Assembly (NCBI GenBank): GCA_021495925.1
Contig: JAKEKT010000107.1
Location: forward strand, 1 to 64,000
DNA length: 64,000 nt
Origin: Diplodia intermedia
Lineage: Eukaryota > Ascomycota > Dothideomycetes > Botryosphaeriales > Botryosphaeriaceae
Direction of reading: 5' to 3'
Positions within the stretch are counted from its first letter, which is position 1. Each line of letters begins with the position of its first letter. This document shows, piece after piece, positions 42,500 through 52,281 of this stretch. Position numbers and translations under genes: made by a program. The notes beneath the pieces are model-generated. The model was not told the origin of the DNA, did no database searches, and saw only the letters and a list, made by a program, of their open reading frames with translations.

Positions 42500-44818
42500 A
42501 TGCTGTTCGACGAGAGACAGCAGGTCCCGCTTGCCCAGCGCCTCCTGCTGGTGCTGAAGGGACGGAGGGGCAGGACCCTCGTTCTTGGCCTCTTCATGGC
42601 CGTGCTTTCCATTTACTTGCTTTTCGATTACGCTGCCGAGGTAGGTGTTTCCTTATCCTGATGTCATCTTCTGTCAATGCTTGGTTCGTGCTGACAGAGG
42701 CTACAGACCAGCGAAGAAACACACACTCCCTCCGAGTCTTGGGGCCATTCGAAGCCCGACGCGGCGCAAGACGCGGCTCCAGCTGATCAAGACACTGAGC
42801 ATCATGTGCTGCCCACCTCGACATCGTCGGCACCGCCGCCATTGAAGACCAAGGTTGGCCCTACCTTCCATCTGCTCATTCCCGCCACGGACGCCGACTC
42901 GAACTTCTGCCGGACCGTCCTTAGTACCATGCTGCTGGAGTACCCGCCGCCCACGATTCTTGGCTACTCCCGGGGCGAGGAAAGCACCATTACCGAAGTC
43001 GTCCACGACCACCTGCAACACACCGAGGCCATCAAGGACGAGGACCTGGTTCTGATCGTCGATGGCTACCGTTCCTGGTTCCAGCTTCCCGCGTCGGTGT
43101 TGGTGCAGCAGTACCAGGCCGTCCTGGAGGATGTCAACGAGAGACTCAGAAGTAAGTACGGCACTGTGAAGGCATTGGGTGGAAAGCGGGAGACACGGCC
43201 GTTGTTCCGCCAGACGGTGCTTTGGGCTGCGGACGAGCATTGCTGGCCAGTGTTGCACGGAGATGTCGCCTGCTCGGCTGTTCCCGAGTCGCCGTTCTTC
43301 TGGGACCAGAGCCCGTACGCCAATGCCTCGGAAGAGGCTTCTGCATATAATCCCAAGTTCGTCAATTCTGGAACCGTCATCGGGCCCGCCAAGGATCTTC
43401 GTGCCATTTTCAAGGCGCTGATGCACAGATCTGCCACGCCTTACGGACACTTGGACCTGCAGCACACGCTACAGACGCTGTACAGCGAGCAGGAGCAGGC
43501 CCGTGAGCTGATCCGCCGCTACAACCTGGGCATGACCGGCCGTATGCGGGAGTGGTGGTACGGCCTCAACCCGAGCGAAAAGCCGCTTCGCAAGACCAAC
43601 ATCACAATCACTCCAGGCAAGAGCTACGAATTCTCCATGGGCCTCGACTACAACAGCACGCTCTTTCAGTCCATGTCTCCGCCCCACTCGTTCAACGGTG
43701 ACATCGACTTCATCAAGTCCGACTCCCAACCGCGTGATAGCTACGATTCCGCCTACGCGACGGTCAACCCGAAGACTGGCTTACGCACCTCCTACTCCTC
43801 GAATCCGAGCCAGAAGGATCCCATCACTCTACCGGAGGCCCTCCTTGATCAACCCTCCCCATACACTCTCCCTGAGAAAGACGCCAGCAGCGCCGCGATC
43901 CCTGCGAACATAAACACCGGCCTGACGATTACGCCCGAGCTAGACGATCTACCCCCGGCCAAAGGCGCTCCTTGGAGTAAGCTATCACTTGCCCACAACA
44001 TGCGAGCGCGCTCCGTACCGGCAACGCTATATTTCCCATCGTTTGCCTCTATCTCCAGTGGTGGAACTCGCTTCGCACGGGCGACCAACGACAACAGCAG
44101 CGAGACGACAGACTCAGGCGACTCGGGGGACTCGTTGCAGTTCCGCGACCCACGCGACCAGTTGTGGTCGAGTATGTGGTTTCAGCCGAACTCCCGGGCG
44201 CTCCTGCGACGGTACATGCGGCAAAGCACGGTAAAGGCGTACGAGGATGAGGCCGATGACGTAGGCGAGGAGGCAGCACACGAGCGGTGGTGGCGCAGTG
44301 ACCAACGCGGCGGGCGCGGCGGCGTGTGGACTGAGACGGGCGAGTGGCTTGCGTGGGGCGACGTGTGCGCCGGCTTCGAAGAGGAGGTGTTTGACGATGG
44401 GAAGGGCGTGTGGCTGGGTGAGGTCGGCAACGCGGCAGGCGAGGCGGAGCTGGTGGAGGTCGTTGGCGATGATGAGGAGGACGAGGGCGAGACGATTCCC
44501 CCCGCGGTTATGGACAGAATCGGTGGTGGTGCGTTCGAAGGACCTACCGGTGGCGGTGATGGAAGCGATGGTGGACTGGGCAAGATCGTTCAGCCAGGAC
44601 CGGAACCAGAAGTCGTGGACGCTGACGGGGATCTGGTGAAGGGGGAGAAGGGAGATAACAACCTGTCTGGGGGAGAAAAGACAGAGAAAGAAGATGACTT
44701 GCTAGACTTCGTTGGCGAAGTGTGGGACGAGATCAAAGGCGCCGAGAAGGACCAAGTGGAGAGCATGGACGATGTGCTAAGGCAGATTGACGAAGAGATG
44801 ACCGAGAGGTTGGTGTAG
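42500..44818 (+). CDS. Type II membrane protein, putative PLOD-like glycosyltransferase
   Basis: Exons 42500-42640 and 42698-44818 (intron 57 nt) give 753 aa. A cytosolic N-terminus of about 23 residues is followed by one anchor (RTLVLGLFMAVLSIYLLFDY), then a Ser/Thr-rich stem, the usual Golgi glycosyltransferase plan. The lumenal domain (about residues 85-320) has PTFHLLIPATDADSNFCRTV, LVLIVDGYRSWFQLPA (a DxY element at the usual metal/sugar position), LRSKYG, and PKFVNSGTVIGPAKDLRAIF, which resembles the LNSGxxIG motif of PLOD/collagen glucosyltransferase-type enzymes. It continues with HLDLQHTLQTLYSEQEQARE and a WWYGLNPSEKPLRKT segment. The C-terminal 150 residues are acidic and disordered. 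Family placement rests on motif resemblance, so substrate and activity are inferred. It starts at the first ATG, and the intron follows directly after the anchor. Confidence 0.75.
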
Positions 44819-45208
44819 AGCCATGCGGATGAATCTTGGCTTCTTTTTCACAACGATCAAGTTTAGGTGCAGGGTTAGCGTAGTTCTTGTTTGGGGCGGT
44901 GATCGCCTCACTAATAATGTTAAGACTTGAATCACTCACTTCATGTCACTTCACGTTTACTTTCACCTAAGGCCAAGCATCGCGCCTTCCATGCTGTTCG
45001 ATTTGCTGCGGCCTCGTGCCTATATCTGCCGGAGTGCCTCCGGGCTGTCCTTAAATATCTTCTATCTCCTCATCCTTGCCATTCCTTTACATCTTTCTTC
45101 TCCGCACCACTGATAGTTCGCGAAACTACCATTCACCATCCAGACGACCGCACGCCAACCCCCATTACCCCACTGCTTACTCTAAGTCTACGGACTAAAC
45201 CCGCAAAA
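44819..45208. other. Intergenic / leader of RNase H-like gene
   Basis: AT-richer 3' flank followed by a C- and T-rich leader (about 45040-45200) leading to a split start codon. Confidence 0.5.
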
Positions 45209-46049
45209 AGTAAGTACTTAGGACCTGTTCGCAGAGTGATACAGCAGTGACTACGCTCTAGTGCCCACCTACGACGCTCTGGACATGCACCTCAAGGTGC
45301 ACATCGACCTAGACCACCGCGGGAAGACGGACAATGACGAGTCCATCGACTTCGCATTGACCGGACAGCCGGCGTCAGTCCTGACCATCTACGTCGATGG
45401 CTCGACCCATGCCGACGTGATCGGTTTCGCAGCCGTCTGGAAGGATCCTACTGCGCCCGTGGCCGAGCACTGGGTCCACGACAAGGACAGCCGCATTGTC
45501 CCCATCCAGAACAACCAGCAGAACGTCGGCGACGAGGCGGAGCTGAGCGCCATCAAGCTGGGGCTGAGCAACTCCCTGCTGTGGCGCCCGGCCGGCATCG
45601 ACACCGTTTACGTCATGTCGGACTCGCGCAGGATGCTGGACCGGGCCAGGAAGTGGGTGGAGGGCGCGGATCCCGCCGCCGCCGGCCGGTACGAGCCGAT
45701 CCTCGTACAGATGAAGCATCTTGCCGAACGCCTGCACGGGCAGGGCGTGGCCGTGACGCTGCGCTGGCTGAAGAGCCGGTCCTTCGTAGACGGTCACGAC
45801 ATTGCGGACATATGGGCGAGGATGGCGTCCGGCGCCGACCCGGACATCTCGGGCCAGTACCACCAGCGCCATCACGAGATGAGGCGGCTCGTCTCGGACC
45901 AGGTCAAGTGGGAAAGGGAAAACGAGGACCCCATGCTAGCCGGTAAGTTTAGGGGTCAATTCCTCTTTCCCTGGATGTGTGAAGTTTGGATAATGCCCCT
46001 CCTACACTTTCCTACAGATGAACTTGCCGCCCTGGAGCGGGAAACGTGA
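45209..46049 (+). CDS. Stand-alone RNase H-fold protein with intron-split start codon
   Basis: Exon 1 contributes only the A of the ATG (45209); exons 2 and 3 are 45262-45942 and 46018-46049; introns are 52 and 75 nt. Joining AAAAA to TGCCCACC makes an ATG in an excellent context and gives 237 aa, MPTYDALDMHLKVHIDLDHR. Without that splice, the first ATG is at 45285 (eight residues shorter). RNase H landmarks: TIYVDGSTHADVIGFAAVW (first Asp), GDEAELSAIKLGLSNSLLW (Glu), VYVMSDSRRMLDRARKWV (second Asp), and SFVDGHDIADIWARMASG (last Asp), so the DEDD set appears complete. No hybrid-binding domain, reverse transcriptase or targeting signal is present. It could be a cellular RNase HI-like enzyme or a domesticated retroelement domain. 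Confidence 0.8.
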
Positions 46050-48243
46050 AATCCGGAACGATGATCTCCTTCAGCAGCTGCTGCAGCGCCATTTCCAGCA
46101 CTAGCGATAGCCACATGTTCCCTTTCCTAGTTTCTTTTCGACTCGTTTGTTGCTGTCGGTCCTGGGGGCAACGACGACGGCGACCACTCCTTCTTTCGAC
46201 TTTGATTTTCCTCTTTCGGCTTATTTCTCTCTCTCATTCTGATCGACTGCACGACAACGATTTCCGTAGGGGTGGAGGGGGGTTTCTCTTCACGACGACA
46301 ACAGCGATGTGGATACTTTCTCTTTTCGGCTTGCTTCTTTACAGAAACACCATTCCAGATATTCACAGGCACTGCCAACCTCAGTTAGATATTACTTATA
46401 GTGATGATTGTTGCCTGAGCTACCCATATACACAGAGGCAATGTGTCTGGGCTGTGTTCGACTCACAATACAAATTTTACTCCAAGCCTCCGCCCAGGAA
46501 CTGCTGTTGCGCATCGTCTTCCATCTTTACTGCCCACCCGGTGTTGAATTGTCACCCCAGGCGCGTTGGTGCTGTTGTGTACCGGCGGTCACGCGGACAT
46601 ACACGTCCGGTCCGATCCTCCAGCTGCCTTTGGGATTTTTCCACTTGACTGCAGTCTCCTTGGCCCTTCTTCAGATGGGTCCCCAGATCCGCGCAGAAAG
46701 GCTTCCAGGCGGCGAAGCAAACGCACACTTGCAGATTAGATACTGGTGCGGACGACCGCTGCTGAAAAACAAAAGCATCGAGATGTGAGCGCCGGTATAT
46801 GACGTGAGCTCGAATTGTTATAACAGTCAGAGTCAGACCTGGTCAACCGTCTGCGCTAGCTTGCTGACACATACACCGTGTACGTCTTCCGAAGGTTAAG
46901 AAGTGATCGGCAACGGAACTCTAAAAGAGGTTTTATCTGGCTGGCGTGGTTAGAATAATGCACCGAGTCAGAAAACCAAGGGAGGAGAGAAGAAATAACA
47001 CACGGGGCCGTACGTGGGCATCGTGGGTAAGATGTCCTTCTTTTAGTCCATCCGGCGGAATATTTCTTCTCCCACCGGAGAGAAAGTCAAGCAAGGATAA
47101 GAAGTAATAAAGTTTTATAATCCGGGCTGAGTACTTATAAAGAGAAGAAGAGAAGAGTTAGGAGAGATTCCCCTCCCCCCCAAAAAAAGAGATCACAAGA
47201 ATCATCTACAGTTAGTTCCGTTTTCCCCTTAGTGAACCATAAAGAGAAATGAAACGGGAAGAAATGAAAAGCAAAGAGGAATAAACGAGAAATCTCACAG
47301 CCTGTTTCATGCTATATTCTCTTCGCCACCGGAATGGAACAAGATAAGAGAGCAAGGAGAAATCTCACGTCAGCCTCGCCTTTTGAAAGCATCTTTCACA
47401 AAGCAGCGCAGATAAGCCAAGAAAAGGAAGCAAAAGAGAAGAAGAAGAAAAAAACCAGGATCGGAAATAAGATCAAGGATACAACAGCAACAACGCTTTG
47501 CTCGCTCTTCTTTTGTTTTTTGCCTTCCTGTACTTTGCAACTAACTGCTCAAACTACCAACGGGGTCACCGTTCGCTATCAACGCTACCTTCCTTGTTCG
47601 AGATGCCCGGGAAAGGATGAGAGAGTGAGTAAAACGGGAACAAAAAAAAAAGGAAAGTGACAAAAGAGACAGACCAGTTCCCATTGCTGTGCAACCCAAG
47701 AACGACTTTCAAGGAAAACAATTGACAAGGAAACACTCCCCCAGATAGGAAAACATCTTTGTAATAAGAAGAAAAAAATATGGGAAGAGCGCCCATAACA
47801 ACCACAAAAGAAAGGAAAAGAGCAGGTGACTTATTTCCAACGCCTCGAACGCCGTGCGCTGCTTAGTGGATGATTGATGCGATTTGGAGAACAAGAAGTG
47901 GAAATGGATTGACATAGGGAATAACAACCAATGGTGATACGGTGATGTGTGAGAGTCAAAACATCGCTGCGTTGGTGGTATGTCATGAAAACAACAGAAT
48001 TGGCGGGGAAACCAATGTGCAAGCCGACCCCAACGGTTGCAATGCCCTGAGAAAAAAGGATGCGAGGTGTGCGCGCGCGAGAGATGATGGTCCGTGTCAC
48101 AGAGTACTGATTAGAGTTATGGTCCCAATAGCAACAGTCTGTGTCGCTAGCCTAGAGAGAGAGAGCGCGAAGGATGCAAGTCTGATGGGCAACGAATCAA
48201 CGAATAGTTCTGGTTGCTCCCGGTGCGCTACGCTTCGCTTCAT
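46050..48243. other. Long AT-richer intergenic region
   Basis: 3' flank of the RNase H-like gene and, after about 46800, purine-rich and A-rich sequence (many GAGA and AAGA runs) up to the kinase gene. CA and TG are present, so it is not RIP-mutated. No gene or RNA is recognised; part may be long 3' UTR of the kinase transcript. Confidence 0.5.
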
Positions 48244-50926
48244 TCAGAAGACGGCCGCCAAGCCGTTCTTCGAGTGTCGCTTGCTAAATCTCTTTCTGCC
48301 TTTGATCGAGCCGCTGTCATCATGATCGCCCTTGCGGAGATGCCTAGACGTAGGAATATTTATTCCATCAAGCGCAGATTCGCCACCTAGAGTGCTTGCT
48401 GGGCTTGAAATTGTTGAGCTCAGTTCGTTGAATGCCGAGTCGCCAGAATAGGAACTTGCCATACTCTGAGAATTCGCAAAGTCTTTCGCTTGTTCCAAAG
48501 CATCGAGCCATTCCTGCGCCGTGTACTTGCTGCCTTCGGGGTCACTGGGGGTCGCCTTGGGATCCTCAAAGATAAGATGCTTGTCCTTCTGCATGCAAGT
48601 CAGTTCTGGTCCTTTGTCAGAAAAAACGTGTGCTCGATACGCTTACCGTGTCGATACACCAGGCAGTGATGCCCTTGGAATCCTTATAGCTCCTCCAGCC
48701 GGTGCCGTCGCCCAAGAGCGACAAGTCCATCTTCGCCTTCTTCTCTTCACCGCCGGCAGCAGCAAGAATAAGCCTGGCAGCTGACGTGATCATGACGAGC
48801 CTCTGGCGCTTCTTAGTAGTGTTGCCACCGAAGAATCGCGAGAACTTCTTCGGCGCCTCTGAGGATTCCCCGTGCGGACTGTGTGGTGCTGGTGCCGAGG
48901 TGACCATGAGGTTGCCAAGCTTCAATATTCGCTCGTTGTTCCGGGTTAGTACAGGTGACCAGTCGATGTCAAGCTGGCTCGGAGGTGGAAGTTCTGTGAT
49001 GACACGGGCAGAAGGTCTTGGTGGTGGTGGTGGTGGTGGGTTGGCTGACGAGGGGCCTGGTCGAGGCGCGCCGAGAACCGCCATGTGTGGGGGTAGGGAG
49101 CTGGCATGGCCGTTGAGCTTGATAGGTCCAGGAGGTGGAGGCTGGTACGGCTTTAGTCTGGGTGCCTTTTGCTTCCACAAGCCCCGTCCCCACTGAATGC
49201 CGTCGAAGAACTGGTGGGTCTTGATGTGTTCGACTGGCAGTCGCTTGGCCGGATCCAGGACGAGTAGTCTCTCAACAAGATCACGCGCTGCCTCTGGAAA
49301 GTGGTCTGGGAACGAGTATTCAAGGTTAACGATCTTCTGGAACGTCTGATACTCGTTGCCGGCCTTGAACGGCGGTCGTCCTGCGAGGAGCTGATATATT
49401 ATACAGCCAAATGCCCACAGATCACTGGCTTTGCAAGCGTTCTTGTCCGTCAACAGCTCGGGGCTGACGTATTCCGCCGTACCGACAAAGGACTCAGCCC
49501 GATCAGTTTCCACCCCATCAAGGGGATCAGCAGGCGGTCCTTCGGCGTTTGGTGGGCGCTTTGGATTCAAAATCTTAGCGGTGCCGAAATCGGTGATCTT
49601 GACGTGCATCTGGTCGTCCAGGAGAACGTTCTCGGGTTTGAGATCTCTGTGTATAATGTCGCGTGAATGCATGTAGTCGATCGCGTCCAGAATCTGTGCA
49701 CCGTAATACCTTGCACACTCTTCGTCGAACGTGCCCATCTTCTTCAAGAATCCTAAGAGTTCGCCTCCAGTGGCCAGATCCAGCACAAAGTATAAAGACC
49801 GCTCATCCTGAAACGTGTAGTAGAGCCGGACGACGCCGGGATGCTCAGTCAGCCGGTTAAGCGTGTCCTTTTCGATATTGACATATTTGACCTTCTTCTC
49901 CTTGATGATATGCCGCTTGTCCAGAACCTTGATAGCGTATTCCCGAAGAGTCTGTCGATCTGTTGCGGCCAGCACCGTGCTGTATGAACCTTCTCCCAGT
50001 GTCCGTCCGAATGAGAAATCGGAGACTCCCTTCTTGACCACCCTCGAGATAGGCTTTCCGTTGGAGTCCATTTCTTGCCGCACCCCGACCGCTGCGCCCT
50101 TTTCCTTCCACTCTTCACTGCTCTGCGGTATGGACGCTTCGGGGCCGTATGCAGCACCGTGCGTGCCGGGTCCCATGGGGCTTCTTCTTGAGGCCCGGCG
50201 AGGAGGCAGAGGCCCGTTTCCGCCCATTGGTTGGTGTGGTTGCCGGTAGGACCTGCTTGGTTCCCTTGTGGGAAGCCCTGCTGCCTGCATTGCGGCCGCC
50301 GCCGCTCTTGAGCTACTTCTGCTGATGCCCGGAACGGAAGGTTGTATCAAGCCAACATCGTTGTAGCGGTACGATCCCTGCATGGACACACCCGAGCTTG
50401 TAGAGGCATTGGGATGGCTGTAGAGGGTTGAAGTGGGCCGTGACGACGCGCCGGGCGGGGGATAGTTGCGGGACGGCTGGGACAAATTCGGCGGGCCGGA
50501 GCTGGAGTACTGTGTCTGGAGCGGGGGTTGTGATTGTGGTTGTTGAGCGATTGGCATGTTCTGCATGGACTGGCGATGGTTCAGGCGGGCGGAGGATTGC
50601 GAGTGGTCGTCGGGGACGGGAGGCGTGGCGCTCTTGGGGAGGGCGAGCGATGTCTGACTGGTCGAGAAGGCGCCCGGATTGAAGTCGAGGGTGGAGGTCG
50701 AAGACTCGGTCGGCACGGGCTGGAGGAGGTGCGAGGGCTCGTGGGACTCGTCGGGGGCGGTGACGGTGTGGGCGGACGAGGCGGAGGAGGCGGGCAGCGG
50801 GTCTGCCGGCGCGGGAGAGGCTTCGCCATGGGCCGGGGCGGGCGGCGGAGAAGGGGTACTGTCATCGTCCGGGTTGGCGATGCGCAGGCCGCCCAGCGAC
50901 TGGGACAGACTGATGTCGCCGCTCAT
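48244..50926 (-). CDS. PKH1: PDK1/Pkh-type protein kinase with PH domain
   Basis: Exons on the minus strand 50926-48647 and 48588-48244 (intron 58 nt) give 874 aa. Residues 1-295 are Ser/Pro/Gln-rich. The kinase spans about 300-570: FSFGRTLGEGSYSTVL (Gly loop), YAIKVLDK (Lys), IIHRDLKPENVLL near 425, ITDFGTAK near 445, and an activation loop RAESFVGTAEYVSPELL identical in form to the PDK1 autophosphorylation site. The C-terminal half has a PDK1-like PH domain: RNNERILKLGNLMVTSAP, KKRQRLVMITSAARLILAA, then KGITAWCIDT joined to KDKHLIFEDPKATPSDPEG and AQEWLDALEQAKDFA. Pkh kinases phosphorylate the activation loops of AGC kinases (Ypk, Pkc1, Sch9) and eisosome proteins in response to sphingoid bases. 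Budding-yeast Pkh1/2 lack an obvious PH domain, which this protein keeps. Nce102, its inhibitor in yeast, is encoded at 26.4-27.1 kb. Confidence 0.95.
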
Positions 50927-52281
50927 GGTGGGCCGTCGGGTGGCGCCGCTCGGGGTTGGAGGGCGGAAATGGAGACAATGAGGACTGCGGGCAGCCGGGG
51001 CTGGGAGGTGACGGCGCTGGTCGCGGACGCGGGACGGGGTGGGTGTGTGGGCTCAGTGGTGGCTACGTCTCGTACGGCGGCGACATCCAGGCGCGGGTGC
51101 TGCTCGGGGGGAGCAGGCGGGCCGTTGGAGCTGGGCGCGACCAGCGGAGAGAGATGTGGACTGGAGCCGGAGTGCCTGGCTCTGGGTGTAGTTGTCGCAG
51201 CCAAGCTTGGCGTGCCCAGAGCGATCTTACGTGCGAGGTCCGCTCGTCGTTTGGGAGGCCTCAGCCCCCCTGACTGCCAGCTGCCAGCCAGCCTACGTAT
51301 GCGCGTGCGTGCGCCTGTTGGGCCCTCCGCTCCGCCTGCCCAAGGACTCCCGCTACCGTCCTACACTCTGCTGCGCGCCCGCCCGCGGCCTCCTCAGCAG
51401 CGCCCTTTTCCACGCCGCCGCCCTAGGCTCGGCCTGCTGTGCGCCGTTACCTGTCCGCCGCTATTGGCGAGCCGGCCGGCTGCACCAACTAACGGCCTGC
51501 GGCCCACCATCCACGCCCTCGCCGTCGCAGTGCTGTCGCTGCCGTCGCGCTCAGAAGTGCGCGGCCACGCTCTCTGCCGGCCAAGGCCTCTATCGTCCGG
51601 ACACGCCACCCGCTGCAGTCCCAGATACCGCCGCGCCGGGTTCCCATAGGCTGCTTCCGCTGGCGATTCTCGCGTGCGCAGGACAAGGCACGCACACTCC
51701 TCGGCCTGCTGTGCCGTCCTGCGCCCATCATGCCACCTTGTTCACGCGTCTCTGCACGCACAACACCATGCAGCCCTGGCGAATCGCGTGGGCGCAGGCA
51801 GGTATTTGATATAGCACCTGCCTCCCCACACCATCGGGTGTGCTCGTCTCGAGACGGACGGGTCGAGATGGGCCGTCGATTGGGCTCCTGCACCCGAAGG
51901 CCCTCGACTTCATTCCCTTAGGAACGTCGTTATTGGCGCCGCAAAGGGTGCCGGTCGGTATCTTCCGCGGAGCCGGACGTTTTCTCGGGAAGGAACAGGC
52001 AGGGAGCGACACCCAGGGTTCGTTTGCGGGAAGCTATCGCTGTTTAGCTGCCACCGTGGAATAATGCAGTAGCCTCCCTCCGGGCCGCATTGCTCTTTAC
52101 CTGCATCTCGAGCGACGGGGCGTCTCAGAAAGCGCAACCGCCGTCTTCTCCTGCCTCGTTCTGTGCAACATGCCTTCCGCCCATGGCTGTCTGGCCGTAT
52201 TTCCAATGAGCTCATTCCAGGCCTCAACTCCGTCTGCAATCCTTCGCGCAGCGTCTGCCCCGTGGACGGGCCGTGGTCGAG
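50927..52281. other. Divergent intergenic region
   Basis: About 1.35 kb between the kinase ATG and the Ser-rich gene ATG. Long frames here (for example 50534-51649 plus) overlap the kinase N-terminus or are low-complexity Arg/Gly/Ala and have no domain. It is probably the promoters and leaders of both genes. Confidence 0.5.

Noticed and set aside
47334..47660. 108-codon frame in A-rich intergenic DNA
   Set aside because: Lys-rich because of poly-purine sequence; no homology-like features.
50534..51649. 371-codon plus-strand frame
   Set aside because: It is antisense to the kinase N-terminus, low complexity and Gly/Arg/Ala-rich, as expected opposite Pro/Ser-rich coding sequence.
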